Origin: Spirochaeta isovalerica
Lineage (GTDB): Bacteria; Spirochaetota; Spirochaetia; DSM-2461
DNA length: 64,000 bases
Assembly: GCF_014207565.1 (NCBI RefSeq)
Contig: NZ_JACHGJ010000001.1
Location: 1,054,001-1,118,000, forward strand
Direction: 5' to 3'
Position numbers and translations under genes: made by a program. The notes under the pieces are model-generated. The model saw only the letters and a program-made list of their open reading frames with translations. It was not told where the DNA came from and searched no databases. This document shows positions 35,685-45,249 of this stretch, piece after piece (position 1 is the stretch's first letter; each line of letters opens with the position of its first letter).

Positions 35685-37193
35685 TTACAACTCACAGAAC
35701 ATGCCGTCGCTGGCCAGATTTTTACAGGGATAACGCCAGGTCACGCCCTCTCCTTCTATAAGATCATCGGCGCAATCGGGTCCCCAGCTTCCCGCGGGAT
35801 AACCATAGATTTTAGGAGGATCATCGGAATTCTCATAATCGAGAAGAGGCTGAATAAACTCCCAGCAGGCTTCGACGGCGTCACCTCTGGCATAGAGAGT
35901 GGAATCGCCATGCATGCAATCGAGCAGCAGTCTCTCGTAAGCGGAGGCCATTTCCACGCTGGACAATTCGGAATAACGGAAGCTCATATTGGCTTCTTTC
36001 ACATCGAAACCGGCTCCGGGCATTTTCATACCGAACTTGAGGAGTATGCCTTCATCGGGCTGAATCCTGATAATGAGTTTATTAAAATTATCCTGGGTGC
36101 CGAATGCCTTTTTGAACAATTTATGGGGAGTCGATTTGAAATGGATAACGATTTCAGAAACACGGGTAGGCAGTCTTTTTCCTGTTCTGATGTAGAAGGG
36201 AACGCCACCCCATCGCCAGTTTTCAATATAAAACTTCAAAGCCGTAAAAGTTTCGGTTCTCGATTCGGGGTCGACACCTTCCTCTTCCCTGTATCCTTTG
36301 ACCTTTTCCCCTTTAATTGTCGATGCTGTGTATTGCCCGCGAATGAAACAATTATCCAGCTCATCGCGGTTGAGGGGTTTTAAGGACTGAAAAACTTTCA
36401 GAGTTTCGTTCCTGATCGCATCGGACTCGAAAGACGCCGGCGGTTCCATGGCGACCATGGCCGTAAGCTGCAGCAGGTGGTTCTGCACCATATCCTTCAG
36501 AGCTCCGGAACTGTCGTAGTATCCCCCCCGCTTTTCCACGCCCAGGCTTTCCGCTGCGGTTATTTCGACATGGTCTATGAAATTGCGGTTCCAAAGAGGT
36601 TCAAAAAATCCGTTGCCGAAACGGGTGACCAATATGTTCTGAACTGTCTCTTTTCCCAGATAGTGGTCTATTCTGTACAGCTGGCTCTCATTGAAATACT
36701 TGAGGATCTCCCGGTTCAATTCTCTGGCGGACTGAAGATCGGTCCCGAAGGGCTTTTCCACTATGAGACGTTTCCATCCACGTTCTTCGCTGTTCAACCC
36801 CTGTTCGCTCAGAAATCCGGGAATAAGAGAATAGAGACGGGGCGGAGTGGCCAGATAGAATATATAATTCCCCTCTGTCCCGAGCTGCTTATCCAGACCG
36901 GTGAGTTTGTCTTTAAGCTTCACATAATCATCGGGCGAAGAAGTATTGAGCGACTGATAATAGATATCCTGGAAAAAAGAGGAATTCGCTTCATCGCCTT
37001 CCATTTCCATATCAGCCTGCAGCTTTTCTCTGAAAGACTCTTCGCTGTACTCTGTCCTTCCGATTCCCAGTATAGCGAATCTGTCAGGCAGATGCCCCCG
37101 TTTCTTCAGGTCATAAACGGCGGGCACCAGTTTTCTTTTGGTCAGATCTCCCGATGCCCCGAATATAACGATTATGCAGTTGTCGCTGTTCAT
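35685..37193 (-). CDS. zwf: Glucose-6-phosphate 1-dehydrogenase
   Basis: A 502-residue enzyme that oxidises glucose 6-phosphate to the lactone with NADP or NAD, giving reductant and entry to the pentose-phosphate pathway. The coenzyme motif is FGASGDLTKRKLVPA and the active-site region is YRIDHYLGKETVQNI, with the conserved Asp-His pair. The start is ATG 37193, chosen over an upstream in-frame codon because AGGAG lies seven bases before it and because family members begin close to this point. Cotranscribed with pgl. Confidence 0.96.
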   Translation of the reverse strand: MNSDNCIIVIFGASGDLTKRKLVPAVYDLKKRGHLPDRFAILGIGRTEYSEESFREKLQADMEMEGDEANSSFFQDIYYQSLNTSSPDDYVKLKDKLTGLDKQLGTEGNYIFYLATPPRLYSLIPGFLSEQGLNSEERGWKRLIVEKPFGTDLQSARELNREILKYFNESQLYRIDHYLGKETVQNILVTRFGNGFFEPLWNRNFIDHVEITAAESLGVEKRGGYYDSSGALKDMVQNHLLQLTAMVAMEPPASFESDAIRNETLKVFQSLKPLNRDELDNCFIRGQYTASTIKGEKVKGYREEEGVDPESRTETFTALKFYIENWRWGGVPFYIRTGKRLPTRVSEIVIHFKSTPHKLFKKAFGTQDNFNKLIIRIQPDEGILLKFGMKMPGAGFDVKEANMSFRYSELSSVEMASAYERLLLDCMHGDSTLYARGDAVEACWEFIQPLLDYENSDDPPKIYGYPAGSWGPDCADDLIEGEGVTWRYPCKNLASDGMFCEL

Positions 37194-37349
37194 GTTGTGC
37201 TCCTGTCCCTTAAAACTAATCAAAGATTGATAAAGGTACAATTGTTTTGTTGACAATCTTAATTCTTATTAGTAATTATTACTATATAGAGTTAAAAAAA
37301 TGAACAGCTACAGCTTAAAAGATTTATATTGTAATAAAAGAGGAAGACA

Positions 37350-37811
37350 ATGGGTAAACTGTCAAAAAATGAAAAAGCACCTGATTTTAAATTACTCGAT
37401 CAGGACGGAAACTATGTAAGCCTGTCTGATTTCAAAGGGGAAAAAGTGTTCCTCTATTTCTATCCCCGGGCGAATACGCCGGGCTGTACCACCCAGTCCT
37501 GCAATGTGCAGGAGGCGCTGCCCGATTTTTCCGATTTGAAAGTCAAAGTACTGGGAATAAGCCCCGACACACCGGACAAGCAGAAAAAATTTGCCGACAA
37601 ATACGACCTGAAGTTTCCCCTGCTCTGCGATGTTGAAAAAACTGCGGCGGAAGATTTCGGCGTCTGGGGCGAAAAGAAAATGTACGGGAAAGTGTCCATG
37701 GGCATTATCCGCTCTTCCTTTCTGATCGATGAGGACGGGAATATACAGGAGACCTGGTACAAGGTAAGTCCGAAAGACACTGTGCCGAAGGTCATGGAAA
37801 TTCTTCAATAA
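37350..37811 (+). CDS. bcp: Bcp/PrxQ peroxiredoxin
   Basis: A 153-residue thiol peroxidase. The peroxidatic Cys is in YFYPRANTPGCTTQSC, and the second Cys five residues later is the usual resolving residue of the PrxQ form. The family removes peroxides and lipid peroxides using thioredoxin. An AGGAAG site precedes the ATG. It diverges from zwf, which supplies reducing power, and ends at a terminator shared with the convergent gene. Confidence 0.95.
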   Translation: MGKLSKNEKAPDFKLLDQDGNYVSLSDFKGEKVFLYFYPRANTPGCTTQSCNVQEALPDFSDLKVKVLGISPDTPDKQKKFADKYDLKFPLLCDVEKTAAEDFGVWGEKKMYGKVSMGIIRSSFLIDEDGNIQETWYKVSPKDTVPKVMEILQ

Positions 37812-37812
37812 T

Positions 37813-37845
37813 AAAGAGGGGTCGGTACTATCCGCCCCTCTTTTT
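37813..37845. terminator. Bidirectional Rho-independent terminator
   Basis: AAAGAGGGG (37813-37821) and CCCCTCTTT (37835-37843), with inner CGG/CCG, form a hairpin with T on the right and A on the left. It serves bcp on the plus strand and the convergent lipoprotein gene on the minus strand. Confidence 0.85.
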
Positions 37846-38903
37846 CACAGATAAAACAAACAAGACTCGATCCCATTAATAACAGGTACAGTTTCCCTGA
37901 ACAGAAAGTTGTTGTCAGAATCGAAGAAATCCAAAGTTATGGTGGGAAAGGACAATCCGATCAAAATATCATCCAGTTTATTGAACAGCTGATCCTCGTC
38001 AAAAACGTCCAGTCCATTTAAAGATATATCTGAAACATCATCGTCGAGATCGATTGTAGCAACGACTTTACAGCCCGGCATATCAGGATTCCCCGAAGAG
38101 TAAACCATAGCCATTTTAAGAGTAATTGCTGCATCAAAACTGAAAGAGCCGTCAAGGAATTCCAGAGAATCATTAAGATCGTCTCCCGTAAGCTCTACAG
38201 GCAAACCCATAGTTGTTAAATCATCACCTGATGCTGAGAGTGAGACATCTGCCAGTAACCGGAAATACTCCAGCCGAATCCCATCGGATCCGGTTGCACC
38301 AAGGACTTTTACATCAACATCCGACAAACCGGCACTTGCTGAAATGCTGGCGTTTTGAAATTGGAGAATTTTCTCCTCGTTACTATTAAGGATATAATCA
38401 AACACAGGCTCATAGGTATCCTGATCTACCACAATCAGATTTTCATGGTTTAAAGTCGCAAAAAGATCTCCTGTGAATTCAGTCCCGCCGAAAGCTTCAT
38501 CAAAACCGATAACGACGCTGCCCGTATAAGTCAACGGATCGATTTTAACAAACCGGGCAGTTCCGTAATCATATTCGCTCTCTCTTCCCTGAATGAGATC
38601 AACAAAGCTTTTCAGTTCGGAGATTTCCTCATCTGTGCTTAAAACGGACAGTTTTCCCATTTTAGTATAAACGATTTCCAATCCACGGATCAGAGGTTCA
38701 AAAAAGTCCAGACTGTCCTGCCGGAGATCAGCTCCCGAATAGGAATAAGCCTTCATTTCACTGAACTCATCGGGTATGACGGGGATAACAGCCGAATCTC
38801 CGCCGGTGCTACCGTCAGGTGTCACCAGACCGTCATCTCAACCGGCCAGGAATAAAACTAAAACAATTGCGGCAATGACCGCCGGAACCAGGATTTTTTT
38901 CAT
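37845..38903 (-). pseudogene. Lipoprotein gene with an in-frame TGA at the lipobox cysteine
   Basis: The frame starts at ATG 38903 (GGGAG upstream) and reads a classical lipoprotein signal of 21 residues ending in LVLFLAG. The next codon (38840-38838), where a lipobox needs Cys, is TGA; then DDGLVTPDGSTGGDS and about 325 more open codons follow to a normal stop. TGC or TGT to TGA is a single change. The mature part is acidic, with beta-rich stretches (TYTGSVVIGFDEAFGG, FATLNHENLIVVDQD); I do not recognise it. Either the gene is freshly inactivated, or TGA is decoded (selenocysteine), or the protein reinitiates at GTG 38825 without a signal. A sequencing error is also possible. Confidence 0.75.
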
Positions 38904-39125
38904 CAACTCAACTCCCTTCAAGCTTTCAATCATGTTACACAATGAGAATTTTAAATCCTTATTAAATAAAGAATTATCCTGTTCAAATAGTACCATTACG
39001 AAGAGTGAAACCGAATACTACTACAGGTGTATTTTTCACTAGTCCTCAGTCAGAGCAGAACTAATACCCTGTGCTTTCCAATTGTCATCAATTCAACTAT
39101 ATTTAAAACTGAACAGGAGGAACTG

Positions 39126-40094
39126 ATGGCACAACTGGATTTCCCGTTTGAGGAACTGAAACAATATAGGGGAGTCAATCCCTGTCCCGATAATCTCGAT
39201 GAATACTGGGATAAAGCGCTGGAGGAACTGGATTTGTTCCCCTGGAATGTCAACCTGCAGAAATCCGCTTTCCAGGCGCCTTTTGCGGAGTGTTTCGACT
39301 TGTACTTTACCGGAGTGGACGGCGTAAGAGTCTATGCCAAATATGTCAAACCCCTGAATCAGTCAGATCCCCATCCGGCTGTTATCGAATTTCACGGATA
39401 TCATATGAACAGCGGAGACTGGTCGGGAAAACTGAAATACGCCGCCGCCGGTTTTTCCGTTGCCTCCATGGACTGCCGCGGCCAGGGCGGAAAGTCGCGG
39501 GACAAAATCGAAGTGTCCGGCCCCACGCTGGAAGGCCATATAATCCGGGGTCTGGAAGACGGACCGGACAAGCTCATGTACCGGACACATTTTCTCGATA
39601 CGGTTCAGCTAGCCCGCATAATCATGAGTTTTGAAGAAGTCGATGAAAAGCGGATAGGCGTAACAGGGGCGTCACAGGGAGGCGGGTTGACTCTCGCCTG
39701 CGCCGCACTGGAGCCGCGGATAAAATGCGCCGCTCCCGTATATCCTTTTCTCAGTGATTATAAAAGAGTCTGGGATATGGATCTCGACCTCGATGCCTAC
39801 GGGGAATTGAGAGCCTATTTCCGCGCCTATGATCCCCATCATGAACGGGAAGATGATATTTTTCATACATTGGGTTATATTGATGTGAAAAACCTGGCCG
39901 GCCGGATAAAGGGGAAGGTTCTTATGGGTATAACGATTATGGATAATATATGCCCCCCTTCTACCCAGTTCGCCGCCTATAATCGCATTGAAGCGGAAAA
40001 GAGCTGTCTGATTTACCATGACTACGGCCATGAAAATCTACCGGGTATGGAAGATAGAATCTTTACTTTCATGTTGGAAACGCTGGCCGGTTAA
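39126..40094 (+). CDS. Carbohydrate esterase family 7 (acetyl xylan esterase/cephalosporin-C deacetylase)
   Basis: A 322-residue alpha/beta hydrolase that removes acetyl groups from xylooligosaccharides and similar acetylated sugars. Family marks are the N-terminal FPFEELKQYRG and DEYWDKALEEL, the RGQGG loop (MDCRGQGGKS), the nucleophile Ser in VTGASQGGGLTLA, and the catalytic His in YHDYGHENL. No signal peptide, so it works inside the cell on imported acetylated oligosaccharides. ATG 39126 follows AGGAGG; the extra 33 codons upstream are not supported. Confidence 0.92.
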   Translation: MAQLDFPFEELKQYRGVNPCPDNLDEYWDKALEELDLFPWNVNLQKSAFQAPFAECFDLYFTGVDGVRVYAKYVKPLNQSDPHPAVIEFHGYHMNSGDWSGKLKYAAAGFSVASMDCRGQGGKSRDKIEVSGPTLEGHIIRGLEDGPDKLMYRTHFLDTVQLARIIMSFEEVDEKRIGVTGASQGGGLTLACAALEPRIKCAAPVYPFLSDYKRVWDMDLDLDAYGELRAYFRAYDPHHEREDDIFHTLGYIDVKNLAGRIKGKVLMGITIMDNICPPSTQFAAYNRIEAEKSCLIYHDYGHENLPGMEDRIFTFMLETLAG

Positions 40095-40104
40095 AGGATA
40101 GATT

Positions 40105-40956
40105 ATGGCCTATAAAATAGTTGTGCACGATGGAAAAGCCCATATGGATGAGGTACTGGGTGCCGCATTGCTGGCTCTTTATATGGGAGAGGAACCGGAA
40201 GAAATTATCCGGATGAACTCCTCCGATGCGGAAAGGCAGGTCGCCGAAGGTTCGCTGCCCCCCGATTTATGGTATATAGACTGCGGAATGGAGTTCGATC
40301 CCGAAAGACGATTATTCGATCATCATCAGAACAGGGACCTCGATTGCTCCGCTCTTCTCATATTCAAGCGCTATTTCAAGCACCTTGAGGGAACAGAGCT
40401 GCACCAGTATGTGGAACTGGTTTCGAAAGTGGATACCAAAGGAGCCATGAGTCTGGATGATTTTCATCTGGTCAGCGAAAGCCGCGATTATTTTTCCTTC
40501 AGCCACAATATACTGATCCGGACTTTCGAGGACAATCCCATGATGGTCCTGAAGCTCATGCTTGCGGGACTTGAGGATAAAATTGCCTTTGAACAGGCAA
40601 AACAGGTGGCTTCGCTCTGGAGAAAGGAACCGGGTAACATGGAAATTGTTACGGTTTCGGGTATAAAAGTTCTTATTTATCTCACCATGCCGCCCTCTGA
40701 ACTGACGGCACCGCTCCGCTCTGAAATCAGCCGGCTCGTAGATGAGAAGGAGATAGGGGCGACTCTCTCTTTCGATGAGAAAGTGCCCGGAGCCAGGACT
40801 CTCTACAGGACAAATTACGGTCACAATCTCCTGGATTTTACCAGGTGCCGCCCCTCGCAGACTCTATTCTGCCATACCGGTGGTTTCCTGCTGAAATTCA
40901 AACCGGAAGATGAAGTAGAGTGGATGCGCCTCCTTTCCGATTCAGTAACCGGATAG
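40105..40956 (+). CDS. MYG1/UPF0160-like DHH-type hydrolase
   Basis: A 283-residue protein with HDGKAHMDEVLGAALLA at the N-terminus and LFDHHQNRDLDCSALLI further in, the metal-binding His/Asp motifs of the MYG1 family. Eukaryotic MYG1 is reported to be a 3'-5' RNA exonuclease; the bacterial function is not settled. It starts ten bases after the esterase gene and is followed by its own terminator, so the two are probably one transcript. Confidence 0.75.
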   Translation: MAYKIVVHDGKAHMDEVLGAALLALYMGEEPEEIIRMNSSDAERQVAEGSLPPDLWYIDCGMEFDPERRLFDHHQNRDLDCSALLIFKRYFKHLEGTELHQYVELVSKVDTKGAMSLDDFHLVSESRDYFSFSHNILIRTFEDNPMMVLKLMLAGLEDKIAFEQAKQVASLWRKEPGNMEIVTVSGIKVLIYLTMPPSELTAPLRSEISRLVDEKEIGATLSFDEKVPGARTLYRTNYGHNLLDFTRCRPSQTLFCHTGGFLLKFKPEDEVEWMRLLSDSVTG

Positions 40957-40978
40957 AGGATTTTTTCTCATATAAAAG

Positions 40979-41020
40979 ACCGATTCTTTCATCAATGTGC
41001 AGAGTCGGTTATTTTTTTAT
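40979..41020 (+). terminator. Rho-independent terminator
   Basis: ACCGATTCT (40979-40987) pairs with AGAGTCGGT (41001-41009), one G-T pair, and is followed by TATTTTTTTATT. It ends the esterase-MYG1 transcript, just upstream of the padR promoter. Confidence 0.75.
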
Positions 41021-41048
41021 TGACATTACTGTGCATCACACATTATAT
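41020..41048 (+). promoter_or_regulatory. Promoter of the padR operon
   Basis: TTGACA at 41020-41025 and TTATAT at 41043-41048 are 17 bp apart. The spacer contains TGTGCATCACACA, with TGTG/CACA symmetry, which may be a PadR binding site. AGGAGG and the padR ATG follow at once. Confidence 0.6.
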
Positions 41049-41066
41049 TATATTCAGGAGGTCAGC

Positions 41067-41414
41067 ATGAGTGAAAATGAAAAAATCATAGATAACCTGC
41101 TTCAGGAACTGAAACGGGGAACTCTCGTGCTTACGGTTCTTCTCAATACGGAAGAGTCCTGTTACGGCTATTCGCTGGTTCAGAATCTCAAGGAAAAAGG
41201 CGTGGAAATTGAACAGAACACGCTCTACCCTTTACTGCGCCGCCTGGAAAAACAGAATCTGCTGGAAAGTATCTGGGACACCAGCGAAAACAGACCGCGG
41301 AAGTACTACAGGATAAGCGAATCGGGAAAAGATGTACGGGATTCGCTGCTGAAAGAATGGCAGCGGACGAATGCTGTTATTGAATCAATGTTGTCCAGGG
41401 AGGATGGAGAATGA
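41067..41414 (+). CDS. PadR-family transcriptional regulator
   Basis: A 115-residue winged-helix regulator (RGTLVLTVLLNTEESCYGYSL, NTLYPLLRRLEKQNLLES, RKYYRISESG). It starts at ATG 41067 with AGGAGG. PadR proteins commonly repress their own operon with a membrane partner. Here the stop overlaps the next gene's ATG by four bases and that partner is a HAAS-domain protein, the usual pairing. The signal is unknown. Confidence 0.92.
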   Translation: MSENEKIIDNLLQELKRGTLVLTVLLNTEESCYGYSLVQNLKEKGVEIEQNTLYPLLRRLEKQNLLESIWDTSENRPRKYYRISESGKDVRDSLLKEWQRTNAVIESMLSREDGE

Positions 41415-42373
41415 AAATCATAGAACAATACATTTACGCTATTGGACAGAAACTTCCGCTGAAAGGAAGAAAAGATGTGAAAGAGGAGCTCCGATCGCTC
41501 CTTCTCGATGAAATCGAAGCGAAATTCGGTTCCGATCCCTCGGAGGAAGAGGTAAAATCCGCCATAAGCGATTTCGGTTCACCTTCAAAGGTAGCCCGGA
41601 GATATTCCGGTGATCGTCTTGTTATCGCTACTGGGTTTACAGATATTTACTATCTTATTTTCTGGATCATAATCTTCGCTATGGCCGTGGCTTTTACGAC
41701 CATTTTCTTTATCAATCTCTTTACAAAAGACCTGGCAGGCATAGGGATTCTCATGGAAATCGGTCAGCTTGTTCTGAGTACCTGGAACGCCTCGCTGAGC
41801 GGCATCGGCATGATGACGATTGTGTTTATCATCATCAGCCGGTTTCTCCGGGAGAGCAAAGTGGATCTGGAGGAAGACTGGACGCCAAAGGACTTGAAAG
41901 GTATTCCGCTGGGAGAGGAAGCCGAATCAAAGATTGAAAGCTTTTTCAGCATTTTCTTTCTGTTGATTCTTCTGGCTATAGTAAATCTCTTTCCGGGACT
42001 GCTGACTTTTGCCGAAAATTCCTTTGAACAGTCCGGGCTGATTCTGGGGAACAGAATTGAAATAGACAGATTTACAATCTATGCCATTTTTATGAGCCTG
42101 GTCTGGATCGGCGATCTGATTTATCATGTCATGATTCTGAAAACGGCGATGATAACCAAGCCCTTGAAGTTTTTCAGTTATGCCATTGATCTGTCGGGAA
42201 TAATCATATTTCTTCTGATGGTATCGGATAAGAGCCTTTTTCAGTCCAACCCCGCCGCATCGATGCCTTCCATTCTGGGTTTTAAAGCTATCTTTCTTCT
42301 GATTCTGATTATATCCAGTGCGGAGCTGATTGTTAAAGGAGTCAAAGAACTGCTGAAAAAAGCCGAAGGCTGA
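41411..42373 (+). CDS. HAAS/DUF1700-type membrane protein paired with PadR
   Basis: A 320-residue protein. The first ~75 residues are a HAAS domain (helical; LPLKGRKDVKEELRSLLLDE, EEEVKSAISDFGSPSKVARRY), known to sit beside PadR regulators. About seven membrane helices follow, with no recognisable motif. It probably senses a membrane condition and passes it to PadR through the HAAS domain. Translational coupling with padR supports this. The gene ends at a strong terminator. Confidence 0.82.
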   Translation: MKIIEQYIYAIGQKLPLKGRKDVKEELRSLLLDEIEAKFGSDPSEEEVKSAISDFGSPSKVARRYSGDRLVIATGFTDIYYLIFWIIIFAMAVAFTTIFFINLFTKDLAGIGILMEIGQLVLSTWNASLSGIGMMTIVFIIISRFLRESKVDLEEDWTPKDLKGIPLGEEAESKIESFFSIFFLLILLAIVNLFPGLLTFAENSFEQSGLILGNRIEIDRFTIYAIFMSLVWIGDLIYHVMILKTAMITKPLKFFSYAIDLSGIIIFLLMVSDKSLFQSNPAASMPSILGFKAIFLLILIISSAELIVKGVKELLKKAEG

Positions 42374-42395
42374 TTACTGAAAACGCATAATATAC

Positions 42396-42434
42396 AGACT
42401 GTTGCCTTTCATAAACGGCAACAGTCTTTTTTTA
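42396..42434 (+). terminator. Strong Rho-independent terminator after the HAAS gene
   Basis: Exact 11-bp arms AGACTGTTGCC (42396-42406) and GGCAACAGTCT (42417-42427) with a 10-base loop, followed by TTTTTTATTT. It is convergent with a chemoreceptor gene and may serve both directions. Confidence 0.9.
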
Positions 42435-44318
42435 TTTGACCCGGAACGAATTGACCAGCAACATGGTCTTACGTTTTATTTCATCTGTCTCGGAGGAGAG
42501 GGTTACAAGCTCTTCAATATGCTGCCTTATTATATTGTTTCTATTGTTAACCCCCGTGCAATGTTCAAAGGACTGTGCCGAGTACTCTTCCAGAGAAATC
42601 AGAGCATCAAGCATGCTCTTCCCTTTTTCGGAAATATAGCCGGCCCCCTGATTGAGCTTGTCCGCAATGACATTGGTTGAGGAAAGCTGTTCCAGAACAA
42701 GTTTATTCGCCCGGTCGTGTTCAATCATCGTTTCCGATATGGAAAGGCTCTCATCATCGATCTGGGATAAGTCCACTTTCATTTCCCGGAAAATGGTACC
42801 GGTTTCCTCGGCAACCTTCAGAGACGTATCGATCTCCTTTATTATCTGTTTCAGATTTTCACTGCTTGTCTTGGTGTGGGTTGCCGTATTTTCCGCCAGT
42901 TTTCTGATTTCATCGGCGACGACGGAAAATCCCCGTCCCGCATCACCGGCATGGGCAGCTTCTATGGCGGCATTCATGGCGAGAAGATTCGTCTGGGCGG
43001 CAATACCTGAAATGAGATTGTTTATTTCAAGAAGGCTTTTGGAATAGGTCACGACAGTGGAGACGGATTCCACGGTTTTGTTAACTCTCTCCTCTCCTCT
43101 GGAAAAAATTTCCGAGAGATCGTTGATTTTTTCTTTGACATTGGCCGTCCTACGGGAAACTTCACTGATGGAGGCTATCATCTCTTCGACTGCGGCGGAA
43201 GACTCGCTGACGCTTCTGGATTGGGAATCGACGTTATCAACCAGTGTTTTTAAGTCATCTATGAGGGATTTTCCCGTTTCCAGGGAATCCTTGACCATAG
43301 CGTATTCCCTCTCGGCATTTTCCGTCAGAATGCTGATATGATCGGCGATCTCCCTGACGCTTTCCGAAGACATTGAAATGTTGTTCGAGAGGTTGCTCTG
43401 GTTCAAATCGAACTGCTCGAACATCGCCCCGGTTTCGACCATATGGTCCCTGATTATATCGCTGAAAATATTGATTCTGTTGCTCAGGGTAGCCATCTCA
43501 TCGACAGAGCTGATATTGATCCTCTTGGTGAGATCTTTTTCGCCGGAGATCATTTCCTCCAGTCTGGCATTGATCTGCCCGTACAGCTGGGAAGTCCCCT
43601 TGGCCCAGAGCAGGACCAGAGGCAGCTCGATAAGGATAAAAACAACGAAAAAAGGAATGGATGAGCCCAGAGCTTTTATCACTATGCTCAGAGTATCACG
43701 GCTTTCGAAGCTGCTGTTGATAAGCTCCAGGAATATTATGGATGAGGCGAAGATCAGGGACATGAGAGACATAAATACCGGAATTATTATATTTTTGCTT
43801 TTCTGTCTCTGTGAAATCAATTCCAGAGGGTAAAAGTGTACATTCTGTTCATAGAGGAAAGAAATGACCTGCTTATCCAGTATGACATAGGCGAAGCTGG
43901 CACTGAGCATTATGATAGACAGGACCAGACCGGAAAAGACGAAAATATGCCCGTAATCAAATCCGAGTCTGAAATGGAGATATGTTCCCAGAGCCGCTAT
44001 GTACATAAGGGCGGCAAAAAGAGAAGCGGCCAGAGTGATGAGGGGAGTTTTTCCGAGCTTGTCAAAATAGCCGGAAAGATCCTCCCCTTCGGGCTGGAGC
44101 AGCATTCTCTCCTTCGTAAAATAACTGGAAAATTTTGTCAGAAGCAGATTGAGAAACAGAATTTCTATAATTCCCCCCACGCCCAGAAAAACAGCGAAAG
44201 ATGCTGCGGATGAACTGAAATTCTGAGTATAGAGGGCAAAGATGAGAGCAGATGAGAGAAAAACCGGAATAGTAATGATAATTCTGTACTTTATTTTGTA
44301 TGACACGGGGTGCTCCAT
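42432..44318 (-). CDS. Polytopic methyl-accepting chemotaxis protein
   Basis: A 628-residue receptor with about six N-terminal membrane helices and almost no periplasmic domain, unlike the Cache-type receptors. The signalling tip is [20 protein letters not shown] with [20 protein letters not shown]-like segment ([20 protein letters not shown]) joins membrane and cytoplasm. Receptors of this shape may sense membrane state, proton or redox changes rather than bound ligands. Monocistronic. Confidence 0.92.
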   Translation of the reverse strand: MEHPVSYKIKYRIIITIPVFLSSALIFALYTQNFSSSAASFAVFLGVGGIIEILFLNLLLTKFSSYFTKERMLLQPEGEDLSGYFDKLGKTPLITLAASLFAALMYIAALGTYLHFRLGFDYGHIFVFSGLVLSIIMLSASFAYVILDKQVISFLYEQNVHFYPLELISQRQKSKNIIIPVFMSLMSLIFASSIIFLELINSSFESRDTLSIVIKALGSSIPFFVVFILIELPLVLLWAKGTSQLYGQINARLEEMISGEKDLTKRINISSVDEMATLSNRINIFSDIIRDHMVETGAMFEQFDLNQSNLSNNISMSSESVREIADHISILTENAEREYAMVKDSLETGKSLIDDLKTLVDNVDSQSRSVSESSAAVEEMIASISEVSRRTANVKEKINDLSEIFSRGEERVNKTVESVSTVVTYSKSLLEINNLISGIAAQTNLLAMNAAIEAAHAGDAGRGFSVVADEIRKLAENTATHTKTSSENLKQIIKEIDTSLKVAEETGTIFREMKVDLSQIDDESLSISETMIEHDRANKLVLEQLSSTNVIADKLNQGAGYISEKGKSMLDALISLEEYSAQSFEHCTGVNNRNNIIRQHIEELVTLSSETDEIKRKTMLLVNSFRVK

Positions 44319-44358
44319 TTAATATATAATATATTAATCGGATAGCTTGTCATAACTC

Positions 44359-44406
44359 TTGACTTCACAAAATTTGGAAGTATAATAACCCTAGTGGCCG
44401 GTCCAC
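44359..44406 (+). promoter_or_regulatory. Promoter and possible operator of gntR-deoC
   Basis: TTGACT (44359-44364) and TATAAT (44381-44386) are 16 bp apart. Just after the -10, GTGG-CCGGT-CCAC (44394-44406) is a short dyad where the GntR protein could bind and block transcription. Confidence 0.5.
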
Positions 44407-44443
44407 CCATCAACCACCATGCAAACAACCTCCGGGAGCAGAG

Positions 44444-45214
44444 ATGAAGATAGTTAAAGAGCCCATGTATCAGCAGTTAACAGGCATACTGAGAGAAATG
44501 ATTCAAAGCGATCAGTATAAATCGGGAGACAAATTCCTGACGGAAGGCGAAATCAGTTCCCGCTATGAAGTCAGCCGGAATACCGTTAACAAAGCCATGA
44601 CAGCTCTGATAAGCGAAGGTCTCCTTGAATTCCGCAAAGGCCTGGGCAGTTTTATCAAGACAAAGCACAGCCAGTATGATCTTCATTCGCTTATCAGCTT
44701 TACCAAAATGGCCGAGGCCATGGGGGCAAAGGCGCAAACAAAAGTTCTTCAGTTCAGAAAAGTAAAAGGCAGAGATCTCGATGATACCGTTCTTGCGGCT
44801 CTTGGCGGTGAGCCGAAGAGCGACTTCTACTTTATGCAGCGGCTGCGGCTTCTCAATGAAAGACCATCCATACTTGAGGAACGCTATGTTTCTGCAAAAC
44901 TGTGCCCCGGATTAAAAAAAAGTGATGTATCGGGATCGATTATTTCCATGTGGATTGATAAGTACAATCTGACTCTGGCCGGAGCCGATCAGACACTGAG
45001 CGCTGTTCTGGCGGGGAATGAGGAAGCTGCGCTTCTTCAGATGAATGAGGGAGAAGCTGTCATGCTCAGAGAATCGACAGGCTTTGCCGATGGCAACACC
45101 CCCCTGTGGTACGAAAGGACCCTTTTCAACGGCGGAGATTATGTGTTCCGGTTCCGCGTTGAATCGATGAACGCCGCCCACACAGCAAAAAGCGTCTTTG
45201 TAGGCGATAATTAA
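44444..45214 (+). CDS. GntR/HutC-family transcriptional regulator with UTRA domain
   Basis: A 256-residue regulator. The N-terminal winged helix (MYQQLTGILREMIQSDQY, SRYEVSRNTVNKAMTALISE) is followed by a UTRA effector domain of the chorismate-lyase fold (RLRLLNERPSILEERYVSA, WYERTLFNGGDYVFRFRVES). The family usually responds to a sugar or nucleoside-derived phosphate. It precedes deoC by a short gap, so deoxynucleoside breakdown is the likely target. It probably represses its own promoter. Confidence 0.92.
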   Translation: MKIVKEPMYQQLTGILREMIQSDQYKSGDKFLTEGEISSRYEVSRNTVNKAMTALISEGLLEFRKGLGSFIKTKHSQYDLHSLISFTKMAEAMGAKAQTKVLQFRKVKGRDLDDTVLAALGGEPKSDFYFMQRLRLLNERPSILEERYVSAKLCPGLKKSDVSGSIISMWIDKYNLTLAGADQTLSAVLAGNEEAALLQMNEGEAVMLRESTGFADGNTPLWYERTLFNGGDYVFRFRVESMNAAHTAKSVFVGDN

Positions 45215-45249
45215 AATGAAAGACAACCATAATGGAGGATAAAATAACT

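Noticed and set aside
39027-39125. 33 extra codons before the CE7 esterase
   Set aside because: AGGAGG lies directly before ATG 39126 and family members begin there.
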